Source: Taishania sp037189645 (lineage in GTDB: Bacteria > Bacteroidota > Bacteroidia > Flavobacteriales_D > Crocinitomicaceae). Taken from it: DNA of 64,000 nucleotides. The position numbers were made by a program, and so were the translations under genes. The stretch is from contig JBBCIY010000001.1 in NCBI GenBank assembly GCA_037189645.1, positions 124,001-188,000 of the forward strand, read 5' to 3'. The notes beneath the pieces were generated by a model, which saw only the letters and a program-made list of their open reading frames with translations, was not told where the DNA came from and made no database searches. Shown here piece by piece: positions 33,593-42,478 of this stretch (position 1 is its first letter; each line of letters begins with the position of its first letter).

Positions 33593-34681
33593 ATGGATTT
33601 GTCGAGAGAGCGTGTATTGGAGATTTTGGGTAAAATAATGGACCCGGATCTGAAAAAAGATATTGTTTCATTGAATTTTGTTGAAGAGTTAAAGATTGAA
33701 GACCATTCAGTCACCGTAAAGGTATATAGCTCAAATCCTGCTCTGCACGCACGGAAACGTGTACAGGAGGCGGTAGAATTCAACCTGAAGCGAGAGTTGG
33801 GTGATGTGGAAATCCATTGCACGGTTGCTGCCCTCCCTGCTGAAGCAAAAGAAGCGCACCGCAAATTCCTCCCGGAAGTAAAGAACATTATTGCCATTGC
33901 ATCCGGTAAGGGAGGGGTCGGGAAATCTACCGTCACCGCAAACCTGGCCGGGGGACTGGCAAAAGCGGGTTACCGTGTGGGAATTGTAGATGCCGATATT
34001 TACGGACCTTCGATGCCGACAATGTTTGATGTGGTGAATGACCGTCCTACCATGATCGATGTGGAAGGAACGCCTAAGATCAGCCCTGTGGTAGCTTACG
34101 GTATAAAACTATTATCCATCGGATTTTTTACGGACCAGGACAATGCGGTTGTCTGGAGAGGCCCGATGGCAGCTAAAGCGTTGACACAGATGTTTACGGA
34201 TGCCGAATGGGGAAAACTGGATTATCTGCTGATCGACTTACCTCCTGGAACAGGAGATATCCACCTTTCTTTGGTGCAGACGGTTCCTTTAGACGGGGCA
34301 GTGATTGTTTCCACACCTCAGGAAGTTGCATTGGCTGATGCGCGTAAGGGAATCAACATGTTCAAACTGGACACGATCAATGTTCCGGTCATTGGAGTCG
34401 TTGAAAACATGGCCTGGTTTACACCTGCAGAACTTCCTGAAAACAAGTATTACATATTCGGCAGAGACGGGGCAAAGAACCTTGCGGAAGGAATGGGAGT
34501 ACCTTTATTAGGGCAAATTCCATTGGTGCAGAGTGTGCGTGAAGCGGGAGATGTGGGTAAACCTGCTGTATTTCAGGAAAACACCCCTACAAGTAATGCT
34601 TTTGAAGAATTAGTTCGTATATTTGTGCAAGAGGTGGAAGTAGCAAAAACACAGAAATCTCTAAAAAAACAACAGGTATGA
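33593..34681 (+). CDS. apbC: Mrp/NBP35-type iron-sulphur cluster carrier ATPase
   Basis: P-loop ATPase of the Mrp/ApbC family that carries Fe-S clusters to apo-proteins. 362 residues: an N-terminal MIP18/DUF59 domain (about 1-90, ILGKIMDPDLKKDIVSLN), the deviant Walker A GKGGVGKST near residue 105, DADIYGPSMPTMF, and LIDLPPGTGDIHLSLVQTV. The C-terminal CxxC used for cluster binding in ApbC is not present; VENMAWFTPAELPENKYY occupies that region. It overlaps the NifU-like gene by 4 bp, so the two are coupled. Confidence 0.9.
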   Translation: MDLSRERVLEILGKIMDPDLKKDIVSLNFVEELKIEDHSVTVKVYSSNPALHARKRVQEAVEFNLKRELGDVEIHCTVAALPAEAKEAHRKFLPEVKNIIAIASGKGGVGKSTVTANLAGGLAKAGYRVGIVDADIYGPSMPTMFDVVNDRPTMIDVEGTPKISPVVAYGIKLLSIGFFTDQDNAVVWRGPMAAKALTQMFTDAEWGKLDYLLIDLPPGTGDIHLSLVQTVPLDGAVIVSTPQEVALADARKGINMFKLDTINVPVIGVVENMAWFTPAELPENKYYIFGRDGAKNLAEGMGVPLLGQIPLVQSVREAGDVGKPAVFQENTPTSNAFEELVRIFVQEVEVAKTQKSLKKQQV

Positions 34682-34944
34682 TTTTGAATAAAGAAGAATT
34701 GACAGTTAAAGTCAACGAAGCGCTTGAGCAATTAAGACCTTATCTGAATGAGGATGGTGGAGACATGGAACTGGTAGATATAACAGACAGTGGAGTTGCA
34801 CAGGTGAGGCTGCTGGGAGCTTGTAGCGGCTGTTCTATGTCGGTGATGACACTGAAAGCAGGACTGGAAGCAAAAGTGAAAGAGATTGCTCCGGAAATTA
34901 TCGCAGTTGAAGCGGTAAACCTCGAAGAATTTATACAGGAATAA
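34678..34944 (+). CDS. NifU-like C-terminal domain protein (Fe-S scaffold/carrier)
   Basis: 88-residue protein consisting of only the NifU C-terminal (Nfu) domain. It binds a cluster through LLGACSGCSMSVMTL, the CxxC motif. It starts with an ATGA overlap on the Mrp gene stop, which implies joint expression. The pair may pass clusters between the Nfu-type scaffold and the ATPase, an inference from context. Confidence 0.93.
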   Translation: MILNKEELTVKVNEALEQLRPYLNEDGGDMELVDITDSGVAQVRLLGACSGCSMSVMTLKAGLEAKVKEIAPEIIAVEAVNLEEFIQE

Positions 34945-34947
34945 CGT

Positions 34948-35322
34948 TTAATCCATCAGGATCACCGGTTCCAGGTTATTGAGCTCTTCTTCGGTAAATA
35001 GCCTGTAATGTATTTTGAATGTTTTTCCCAGCGGTGTTTCCAAAGAAAAGCCTCCTGCACCGAAGCCATCCAGCACATCCAGCGTGAAATGGCTGTATTT
35101 CCAGTATTCAAATAAATCTTTATCGATCCAGAATTCCGAATCTTCAATTTTTCCGATCATCACATCGTTCATCCGGGGAAAGAACCCTCCTTTTTCAAAA
35201 CATTGCGGTTGTGTCCCCTCACAACATCCTCCTGCCTGGTAAAACATCAGCTCACCATGGGTTTCTTTTAGCTGTCTGATCAGGTCTATTGCCTCTTTTG
35301 TAGCATCCAGTCTCTTTACCAT
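34948..35322 (-). CDS. DUF779 family protein
   Basis: 124 residues. The N-terminal segment has the family motif ELMFYQAGGCCEGTQPQCF, a cysteine-rich site probably binding metal or a cofactor, followed by DGFGAGGFSLETPLGKTFKIHYR. DUF779 proteins commonly sit next to acetaldehyde dehydrogenases of the AcoD/ExaC type, as here. The biochemical role is unknown. A hairpin with a T-run lies between acoD and this gene and could reduce its expression relative to acoD. Confidence 0.88.
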   Translation of the reverse strand: MVKRLDATKEAIDLIRQLKETHGELMFYQAGGCCEGTQPQCFEKGGFFPRMNDVMIGKIEDSEFWIDKDLFEYWKYSHFTLDVLDGFGAGGFSLETPLGKTFKIHYRLFTEEELNNLEPVILMD

Positions 35323-35333
35323 AATTCATTCTT

Positions 35334-35373
35334 TTTTATAAAAACGAAAGCAACCCCTGAAAGATTGCTTTCG
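35334..35373 (-). terminator. Intercistronic hairpin with T-run between acoD and the DUF779 gene
   Basis: Minus strand: CGAAAGCAA pairs perfectly with TTGCTTTCG around an 11-base loop, followed by TTTTTAT. It lies 35 bp after the acoD stop and 12 bp before the DUF779 start, so it may act as a partial terminator. Confidence 0.65.
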
Positions 35374-35407
35374 CCTGATTGTTAATTAGAACTAACAGCC
35401 CAGTAGG

Positions 35408-36922
35408 TTAGAAAAATCCAAGTTTGTTTTTGTCGTATGAAATGAGCATGTTTTTAGTCTGACGATAGTGTCCCAGCATCATTTTGTGGTTTTCCCGTCC
35501 GATTCCTGATTGTTTGTATCCTCCGAATGGCGCTCCTGCAGGATATGAGTGGTATTGATTCACCCAGACACGCCCGGCTTTGATCGCTCTTGGAACCTGG
35601 TACAGCTCATGTGCGTCACGGGTCCATACTCCGGCACCAAGCCCGTATAATGTATCATTTGCTATTTCAATCGCTTCTTCTGTCGTTTTAAAAGTAGTGA
35701 CTGAAACAACAGGTCCGAATATCTCTTCCTGGAAAATACGCATTTTGTTGTGTCCTTTGAAGATCGTCGGTTTGATGTAGTATCCGCTTTCCAGTTCGCC
35801 TCCCAAATGATTCTGCTCACCACCGGCCAGGACTTCCGCGCCTTCCTCTTTCCCCAGCTTAAGGTAAGAGTTGATTTTGTCCATTTGGATTTTTGAAGCC
35901 TGAGCACCCATCATTACGGTTTTATCCAATGGGTTTCCGACCTTGATCGCATTGGTTCTTTCGATCACTCTTGCCAGGAATTTATCCGCAATTGATTCGT
36001 GTACCAGGATCCTGGAAGGACAGGTACAGATTTCTCCCTGGTTGAGCGCAAATAAAACAGCTCCTTCGATTGCTTTATCCAGGAATTCGTCGTCTGCATC
36101 CATCACTGACGGGAAGAATACATTTGGAGACTTGCCTCCCAGTTCCAATGTAACCGGAATAATGTTTTCAGTAGCGTACTGCATCACCAGGCGACCGGTT
36201 GCCGTAGAGCCTGTGAATGCCGCTTTTGATACTTTAGGATTGGTTACAAGGGCACGTCCCAGTTCTGCTCCGAAACCGTTTACAATGTTTACAACTCCTG
36301 CCGGTAATAGATCTTCGATTAATTCCATCAATACCATAATAGATGTAGGGGTGCTTTCAGCAGGTTTCAGTACAACAGTGTTTCCGGCAGCAAGGGCAGG
36401 GGCAAGTTTCCAGACAGCCATCAGGATCGGGAAGTTCCACGGAATGATCTGTGCAACAACACCGATCGGTTCGTGAACGATCAGGGATACGGTGTTTTCA
36501 TCCAGTTCCGTATGAGAGCCTTCTTCTGCTCTGATCACTCCTGCAAAATAGCGGAAATGGTCAATGGCAAGCGGCAGATCCGCAGCTAATGTTTCTCTGA
36601 CTGCTTTACCGTTGTCGATCGTTTCCACTGCAGCCAGGTATTCCAGGTTTGCTTCCAGGCGGTCTGCGATTTTATTCAGGATGATGCTGCGCTCCGTTGC
36701 GGAAGTCTTTCCCCACGTGCGGAATGCTTTTTCAGCGGCATTTACCGCCAGTTCCAGGTCTTCTTTTGAAGAATGTGCCGCTTTTGTAAATACCTTCCCG
36801 TCGATCGGGGAGATATTGTCAAAATACTTTCCGTTTACAGGTGCCGTCCATTTACCGTCGATGTAATTGTCATAATGTGGTTTGAATGTTGGACGAGCAA
36901 CCAGATTTTGATTTTCGCTCAT
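35408..36922 (-). CDS. Acetaldehyde-type aldehyde dehydrogenase (AcoD/ExaC family)
   Basis: 504 residues from the ATG at 36922 (MSENQNLVARPTFKPHYDNY). It has the AcoD/ExaC start pattern YDNYIDGKWTAPVNGKYFD, then PWNFPILMAVWKLAPALAAGN, FTGSTATGR, ELGGKSPNVFF with the base glutamate, and the catalytic cysteine in FALNQGEICTCPSRILV. It ends KMMLGHYRQTKNMLISYD, typical of the branch. The likely substrate is acetaldehyde, by family. It is divergent from an AraC-type regulator and upstream of a DUF779 gene. An earlier in-frame start at 36994 would cover the putative operator region. Confidence 0.92.
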   Translation of the reverse strand: MSENQNLVARPTFKPHYDNYIDGKWTAPVNGKYFDNISPIDGKVFTKAAHSSKEDLELAVNAAEKAFRTWGKTSATERSIILNKIADRLEANLEYLAAVETIDNGKAVRETLAADLPLAIDHFRYFAGVIRAEEGSHTELDENTVSLIVHEPIGVVAQIIPWNFPILMAVWKLAPALAAGNTVVLKPAESTPTSIMVLMELIEDLLPAGVVNIVNGFGAELGRALVTNPKVSKAAFTGSTATGRLVMQYATENIIPVTLELGGKSPNVFFPSVMDADDEFLDKAIEGAVLFALNQGEICTCPSRILVHESIADKFLARVIERTNAIKVGNPLDKTVMMGAQASKIQMDKINSYLKLGKEEGAEVLAGGEQNHLGGELESGYYIKPTIFKGHNKMRIFQEEIFGPVVSVTTFKTTEEAIEIANDTLYGLGAGVWTRDAHELYQVPRAIKAGRVWVNQYHSYPAGAPFGGYKQSGIGRENHKMMLGHYRQTKNMLISYDKNKLGFF

Positions 36923-36983
36923 AATTTTGATTTTAAAATTTAGTGATTGCAAAATATTTATTAATTTGGAGAGAAAATTGACG

Positions 36984-37015
36984 TATCCTATCAAGAAATG
37001 TCAATATCCTATCAA
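36984..37015 (+). promoter_or_regulatory. Tandem direct repeat, likely AraC-family operator
   Basis: TATCCTATCAA occurs at 36984-36994 and again at 37005-37015, start to start exactly 21 bp, two helical turns. It lies between acoD (start 36922) and the AraC-family gene (start 37026). A near-consensus minus-strand box TATTTTG ends at 36950, putting the repeats immediately upstream of the acoD promoter, the usual position for an activator. The second copy sits 11 bp before the regulator's own start, allowing autoregulation. Confidence 0.65.
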
Positions 37016-37025
37016 TGTGTACAGT

Positions 37026-37940
37026 ATGAATAATTACATCAGGCAGATATATGAGCATTCGAAAGTGGAGACACTGGTGGAGAATAAACAGGTGTTTGGC
37101 ACTGATGAAGTGGAGTTGCATTTATACGAAACACAGACGAAAGCATTTGATTTCGATCTGAAATTCAGTGATGTGTCGCTGATAACGATGTTTTCAGGAA
37201 AAAAGATCATGCATTTCAATCAAAATCAGTCATTTGAGTTTCTTCCGGAGGAATCGCTGATTCTTGAGAGGAATGAACAGATGAACATTGATTTCCCCGA
37301 AGCGGAAGAAAACAACCCGACAAGATGCATGGCATTGATCCTGTCGCCTGATGAGATCAATGAAACCTTGACATTGCTTAACGAAAAATTACCAAAGCTG
37401 GATCGGGAAGAGTGGAAGCTGGAAGGTTCTGTCCAAAAGTTTGAGAACGATGGCTTTTTGAAATCCAATATTGAAAAGCTGGTCATGCTGGCATCTTCCA
37501 ATCCTGAGTATAAAAGTACGCTGAGCAAGCTGGTGACCCGGGAGCTGATCGTTTGTCTGCTGCAGACAAAGGCAAGGAATATTTTGCTGAAAAATACGGA
37601 AAACTATACCACCAATAATCAACTGGCGTATGTCATCAGCTATATCCGGAGTAATCTTGATAAAGCGCTTACGATCGAAGACCTGGCATCCAGGGCCTTT
37701 ATGAGCAAAGCTTCTTTTTTCAGGCATTTTAAGCAGGAACTGGGAATCAGTCCGTATGATTTCATCATTTCCGAGAAGATAAAGCATGCGAAACAGCTCC
37801 TGAAAAAAAGTGCTTATTCCATCGCTGATATTTCATCCATGCTCGCTTTTAGTTCCACCAGTTATTTCATCCGCTATTTCCGGGGAATAACCGGCCTGAC
37901 ACCGTTGAAATACCGTCAGCGCTACCTTTCGGACAAATAA
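37026..37940 (+). CDS. AraC-family transcriptional regulator
   Basis: 304 residues from the ATG at 37026. The N-terminal ~190 residues form an AraC-type effector domain (YEHSKVETLVENKQVFGTDEVEL...). The C-terminal ~100 residues carry two helix-turn-helix units: LTIEDLASRAFMSKASFFRHFK and YSIADISSMLAFSSTSYFIRYFR, ending GLTPLKYRQRYL. By position it is the likely regulator of acoD. The effector could be an aldehyde or alcohol but is not deducible from sequence. A longer in-frame start at 36927 overlaps the operator repeats and is unlikely. Confidence 0.87.
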   Translation: MNNYIRQIYEHSKVETLVENKQVFGTDEVELHLYETQTKAFDFDLKFSDVSLITMFSGKKIMHFNQNQSFEFLPEESLILERNEQMNIDFPEAEENNPTRCMALILSPDEINETLTLLNEKLPKLDREEWKLEGSVQKFENDGFLKSNIEKLVMLASSNPEYKSTLSKLVTRELIVCLLQTKARNILLKNTENYTTNNQLAYVISYIRSNLDKALTIEDLASRAFMSKASFFRHFKQELGISPYDFIISEKIKHAKQLLKKSAYSIADISSMLAFSSTSYFIRYFRGITGLTPLKYRQRYLSDK

Positions 37941-37986
37941 CAGTTCATTTTTCAGTTTTTTCGGAATCCGGGATAAAGATTAAATT

Positions 37987-37994
37987 TACCTTTG
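37987..37994 (+). promoter_or_regulatory. Promoter -7 box of the gene at 38057
   Basis: TACCTTTG, exact consensus, 62 bp before the ATG. Confidence 0.5.
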
Positions 37995-38056
37995 TGATTG
38001 AGGTATTGAAAGTGTTATTTTATCTTTTGTGATTATAAGTATTATTTTTACAGCCT

Positions 38057-39592
38057 ATGAAACCTTCTGTAGAATTATTCAAGTTGATAAAATCGCTTAC
38101 CAAATCTGAAAAGCGTTTTTTTAAGCTGTCTTCCGCTCTCCAGTCCGGCGATAAAAACTATGTGAAGCTGTTTGATTTTATTGATGCGCAGGCGGAATAT
38201 GATGAAGAGGCTCTGAAAAAGGAATTTCAGCAGGAAACATTTATCAGGCATTTGTCTTCCGAAAAGAATCATTTATATAAGCTGATCCTGAAAAGCCTTC
38301 GTTCATACTACAGCGAGGAATCATTGAGCAGCATTCTCAAACAGGAAATAAAGAATATTGAGATTCTTTACAACAAAGCCTTGTATAAGGAGTGTGAAAA
38401 ATATATTTCCAGGGCGAAAAAGATAGCAGAAGAAACGGAGAAGTTTTATTACTGGAATGAGATCATTTCGTGGGAAAAGCGCCTGAAAGAAGAAGCGCTG
38501 GAACAGGGTATGTTCAAAGAAGACCTCGTAAACCTCATAAAAGAAGAAGAGGAAGTGGTTGAAAAGCTCCGGAACCTGGCAGAGTACCAGATCATTTATT
38601 CCAAAATAAACCACATCTTCCGCTCTGGAGGTTTTATCCGCAGTGAAGCAGAAGAAAAGCAGGTTCAGGAAATTGCAGATTATCACCTGATAAAAGGCAA
38701 GAACACAGCTATTTCCACCAGGGCTTCGTCTATGTGCTATTATATAAAAGGACTTTGTGCCGCTACCAACAGGAATTACGTTGACAGCTACCAGTTTTTT
38801 AACCGTACGCGGGATATCTTAGACAATAACCCGGTCATCAAACAGGATCTAAGCACCCGCTACATACAAACCTTGACTCACTTGCTCCGGTGCTACATTG
38901 ATGGAAAGAAATTTGCCGAAGCGGAAAAGCTGATCAGGGACCTGAGAAACCTGCGTGGCAGCAAAGGATTCAATACGATCAATACAGAGGTCAGGATTTT
39001 ATCGAACGCTTATTTTATGGAGCTGCTGTTATTGCAGCGCCAGGGAAAATTTGAGGCGTCCATCCAGCTCATCGGGCAGATCGATGAATTTGTTTTTGCC
39101 AATGAAGAGATCATCAGCAAGGAGCAATGCATCCTGTTTAAATATTATAAATCGGTGAGCTATTTTGCGGTTGGTGAATTCAAAAAGTCATTGATGTTTA
39201 TCAACGAAGTGCTGAATGACAATGAGCAGAATTTAAGACAGGATATATATGGATTTGCCCGCATTTTCAATTTAGTGCTGCATTTTGAGCTGGAGAATTA
39301 TGATTTTACCGAATACGTTATCAAATCTGTCAACCGTTATTTAAGTAAGCACGGAAGAGATTATGCTACGGAAACAGTATTGATTAAGAACATCCGGAAA
39401 CTTTCCAAAAATATTCTTCCGGAGGAACAGCATTCGATCTTTAAAGCGCTTGAACAGGAATTGAATGAGCTGTACGACGATCATCACGAGCAGGTGATTC
39501 AGGAATATTTCAATCTGACAGCGTGGGTAAAGGCCAAGTTAAACAAGACCAGCTATACGGAAGAGGTCATCCGTTCACTAAAAGCGGATTGA
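38057..39592 (+). CDS. Conserved alpha-helical (TPR-like) protein of unknown function
   Basis: 511 residues, almost entirely helical and rich in K, E, L and Y. It begins KPSVELFKLIKSLTKSEKRFFKL, a start I recognise from a conserved but unnamed Bacteroidota family. Helix-pair spacing in the middle (RYIQTLTHLLRCYIDGKKFAEAEKLI and following) is compatible with tetratricopeptide-like repeats. No signal peptide or membrane segment, so probably cytosolic. Its 3' end overlaps the convergent OMPP1-like gene by 15 bp. Confidence 0.7.
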   Translation: MKPSVELFKLIKSLTKSEKRFFKLSSALQSGDKNYVKLFDFIDAQAEYDEEALKKEFQQETFIRHLSSEKNHLYKLILKSLRSYYSEESLSSILKQEIKNIEILYNKALYKECEKYISRAKKIAEETEKFYYWNEIISWEKRLKEEALEQGMFKEDLVNLIKEEEEVVEKLRNLAEYQIIYSKINHIFRSGGFIRSEAEEKQVQEIADYHLIKGKNTAISTRASSMCYYIKGLCAATNRNYVDSYQFFNRTRDILDNNPVIKQDLSTRYIQTLTHLLRCYIDGKKFAEAEKLIRDLRNLRGSKGFNTINTEVRILSNAYFMELLLLQRQGKFEASIQLIGQIDEFVFANEEIISKEQCILFKYYKSVSYFAVGEFKKSLMFINEVLNDNEQNLRQDIYGFARIFNLVLHFELENYDFTEYVIKSVNRYLSKHGRDYATETVLIKNIRKLSKNILPEEQHSIFKALEQELNELYDDHHEQVIQEYFNLTAWVKAKLNKTSYTEEVIRSLKAD

Positions 39593-41056
39593 CGCCGTAA
39601 TAATGATATTGTTCGAAGACAATTTTGTTGTGGCGGTGTTGCTTCCTGCAAACGGGTAATAAAACCGGTGCAGCTGGCGGTTGACATAAGCGACATCGAT
39701 ACCAAAGACTCCTATTTTGTACCCCAGTCCTCCGCTGAATGAAACATCCGGTTTGGGATCAACATTTTCAGCTTTTTTATATGCGTTACCATACAGGGAG
39801 AAGCCTGCTCTCAGGAATAATTTTTGCTGGATGTTGTACTCCAGCCCCACCCGGTAATTGAGTGCGCTGGCCAGCCTGGCTTTTGCGTCGGCATTTTCCA
39901 GCTCAAAATCGTATGGATCGTATGTAATGTCTCTCGTCGAGCGCAATCTCGCCATATTGTATCCCACATATTCCACGTCAGCACTGATCACCGCGCTCAT
40001 ACCGATAACATAGGAAGCGGATATAACTGTTTTTAGTGGTGTGACCATTCGGTATTTGTATTGTCCCTGGGGAACCAGGTCCGCAGGAACGGAAATATTT
40101 CCTGCTTTAAAACGGCTTGTCATATCGGCAGACCATTTGTCTTCCATTGAGATGAGGGTAGGAGTATGGAATGCTGCTCCGATCCTCAATCCATCCGTAA
40201 TCAGGTAGATCACGCCTAATTTCAGGTTGACACCTGTTCCTTTCGTCGTGAGTGAGTATTTGTAATCAAACCCGTTGAAGACTGAGTCTTCCAGCGTCAG
40301 GTCTTCTGAGTGTACGTATGCTTCTGAGTGCTTATAAGTTCTGAGGTTCAACGAACCTCCGTAGTACAGTTTGTTCATCCTGTTCCTTGAGTAGGAAATA
40401 AAGAATTCATTGATTCCTCCTGTTGTTGTAACATCCCTGTTCATTTTCATATCTCCGCTGTTGAGATAGGAATAATAGGAAACGGTCGCCGGGTCATAAT
40501 CAATGGCGTACGATTCATATGCAACTGAAGTTGTGAATGGGAAATAGTAAGCTAATTCTTCAGGAGCATATCCTTGTGCCTGGCTGATGAAATTATCCAT
40601 TATGGAAGGAAACTGCTGCCCGGCAATGGTCGTCTTTTGATGGTAGTGAGCGATTCTGTTCATCCCAAATCCGAATTGAGAATACATATCTCCCTTATTC
40701 CTTTCCGATAGATCACGAGTCAGGACAACCCCTATTGATGGAATTGAAAAACTGGTACGGTTTGCATTTTCTGTATTTGAAACAAATTCAGCACTGGTAC
40801 TGTTGATGGTAGGACCTAAAGAAAAACTGAATTGTGATGAGGAAAAACGCCCCATTCCGGCAGGGTTCACCTGTACTGCGCTTATATCTGCCCCAAGTGA
40901 ACCAAATGCGCCTCCCATTGCCTCGAAACGTGCTGATCCGCTATGGTAGTGTTTTGAAAAACGAAATAAATCTGCATCATTCTGTGCCAATAATGCAGAT
41001 TTATTTCCCATCAGTACCAGTCCGGATACTGTAATAACATGAATGTATTTCCTCAT
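39578..41056 (-). CDS. OMPP1/FadL-like outer-membrane protein
   Basis: 492 residues with a signal peptide (MRKYIHVITVSGLVLMGNKSALLAQ) and the family opening SARFEAMGGAFGSLGADISAVQVNPAGMGRFSSSQFSFS, followed by alternating beta strands up to a terminal aromatic residue (IITASIRF). FadL-type channels transport hydrophobic compounds across the outer membrane; the substrate is unknown. It lies 6 bp downstream of the Gly/Tyr-rich lipoprotein gene on the same strand, likely in one operon. Confidence 0.82.
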   Translation of the reverse strand: MRKYIHVITVSGLVLMGNKSALLAQNDADLFRFSKHYHSGSARFEAMGGAFGSLGADISAVQVNPAGMGRFSSSQFSFSLGPTINSTSAEFVSNTENANRTSFSIPSIGVVLTRDLSERNKGDMYSQFGFGMNRIAHYHQKTTIAGQQFPSIMDNFISQAQGYAPEELAYYFPFTTSVAYESYAIDYDPATVSYYSYLNSGDMKMNRDVTTTGGINEFFISYSRNRMNKLYYGGSLNLRTYKHSEAYVHSEDLTLEDSVFNGFDYKYSLTTKGTGVNLKLGVIYLITDGLRIGAAFHTPTLISMEDKWSADMTSRFKAGNISVPADLVPQGQYKYRMVTPLKTVISASYVIGMSAVISADVEYVGYNMARLRSTRDITYDPYDFELENADAKARLASALNYRVGLEYNIQQKLFLRAGFSLYGNAYKKAENVDPKPDVSFSGGLGYKIGVFGIDVAYVNRQLHRFYYPFAGSNTATTKLSSNNIIITASIRF

Positions 41057-41062
41057 AGGTAT

Positions 41063-42370
41063 TTATCTTCTTCCTGAACTGCTTCCCGATCCCATTGATC
41101 CTCCTGAGCGCCCTCCGCCTCCTGATGAGGAAGATCCCATTCCTGATGATCCCCGGCTGGGAGAGCTCATTGACCCACTGTTTTGAGCCGGAGCAGATGA
41201 CCGTTCAAATCCTCCGGAAGATCTGTTTATCCCTGAACTTCCTCTTGTCACCCCACTGTTACTTCTCGTATTCGTACTTGGAGTAGCTGTCCGTGAAGGA
41301 TACGACCCCTGGAACTCACTACTTCTGTTGGTTCTTCCTGATTGAGGTGTTGATGTTCTTTGTACACCTGAAGGCAGGTTTCCGCTTGTCGCTCTTTGAG
41401 GAGTGATGGTCGAAGAGTTAGTTCTCTCTGCCGGAGGAGATACTGCCCTGGAGGAACTGTTTGTCCTGGAAATAACCTCTCTGCTTGAAACTTCTCGTGA
41501 TACCGTTTGTCTTCCCGCAGCACTGGTTATACCATTTGATGAAACCGGGGTTCTGCCGCTTGTTGATACAGGTGTTCTCCCGGTAGTTCCGTTCGATGGC
41601 AAATCGGCACGGCCTGATTTTACCTTATTGGCTGGTGAAGCGGCTCTTCCAGCCGGGTTGTAATGCCCGCTGGATACAGTACCCCTTGGTCCTCTGTAAA
41701 CATTGCTTGAAGATGAACCGGTATTCCCTGTATTGGACCATCCGTTCATATTGCCACCATATCCATAACCGCCGTAACCGTATCCGTAATAGCCGTAAGG
41801 ATAACCTCCGAATCCATAGTAGGAACCGAATCCGCCGTAGTATCCATATCCATAATAGTCATAAGGAGGAAACCCCATTCCGAATCCCATGCCACTACCG
41901 TACCAGCCACCATAAGGACGGTTATACGGGTACATGTAAATATGATTGTATCCCCAGTATCCTACTCCATAGTGATATCCTCCCATGTAAGAGTAAGGGT
42001 GTCCATAAAACGTGGTGAACATAGGACGCCCCCAGTACAGGGAAGCATGTATAGTGTTCTGAGGAGAGTACCTGCTTGATCTCAGCCATTCAGAATACGA
42101 ACATCCGCAGCCGTCATACCATCTCCACTGGTTCAGACAATTTTGCCGGTTTTGTAAAGCCATTTCATCCGCATATGTCATACGGTCGTTCGTATTTCCC
42201 TGCTTTCGGCTTTTGAACGAAGCATAGGAGGTTTCGTCCGCCGTTGATTCTCCAATCGGTAATTCGCTGGGTTTTACCGAGTAGATGTCGTCATTGACAA
42301 ACGATTTAGAGGTAGCACACGAGGTGATGACTAAACCTGCTAAAACGATGGATGGAACTAATAACTTCAT
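41063..42370 (-). CDS. Gly/Tyr-rich low-complexity lipoprotein
   Basis: 435 residues. Lipoprotein signal MKLLVPSIVLAGLVITSC with the cysteine at residue 18. A short ordered region (about 60-110, with four cysteines) is followed by a Gly/Tyr-rich stretch at about 120-206 (YGYGYYGGFGSYYGFGGYPY). The rest, to the end, is Ser/Thr/Arg/Pro/Gly-rich and ends in serine-glycine runs and RR. The tail is basic and probably disordered. No homologue is recognised. The neighbouring OMPP1-like gene suggests a surface or periplasmic partner. Confidence 0.7.
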   Translation of the reverse strand: MKLLVPSIVLAGLVITSCATSKSFVNDDIYSVKPSELPIGESTADETSYASFKSRKQGNTNDRMTYADEMALQNRQNCLNQWRWYDGCGCSYSEWLRSSRYSPQNTIHASLYWGRPMFTTFYGHPYSYMGGYHYGVGYWGYNHIYMYPYNRPYGGWYGSGMGFGMGFPPYDYYGYGYYGGFGSYYGFGGYPYGYYGYGYGGYGYGGNMNGWSNTGNTGSSSSNVYRGPRGTVSSGHYNPAGRAASPANKVKSGRADLPSNGTTGRTPVSTSGRTPVSSNGITSAAGRQTVSREVSSREVISRTNSSSRAVSPPAERTNSSTITPQRATSGNLPSGVQRTSTPQSGRTNRSSEFQGSYPSRTATPSTNTRSNSGVTRGSSGINRSSGGFERSSAPAQNSGSMSSPSRGSSGMGSSSSGGGGRSGGSMGSGSSSGRR

Positions 42371-42411
42371 GACTTCTTAATTTTATTTCCTTAAAGATAA
42401 AGCGAAATTTA

Positions 42412-42419
42412 TAACTTTG
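42412..42419 (+). promoter_or_regulatory. Promoter -7 box of proS
   Basis: TAACTTTG, exact consensus, 59 bp before the ATG at 42479. The minus-strand GAAATTTA-derived box of the divergent lipoprotein gene overlaps nearby. Confidence 0.5.
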
Positions 42420-42478
42420 CAAACTCGACACAAAAAACGAGCCAATTTTAACAATAATTTAAATAAAACAGATATAGT

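Noticed and set aside
41063..42370. Assembly artefact or coding repeat of unusual period in the Gly/Tyr-rich gene
   Set aside because: The frame is intact, has a lipoprotein signal and normal flanks, and the repetitive residues are not an exact DNA repeat.
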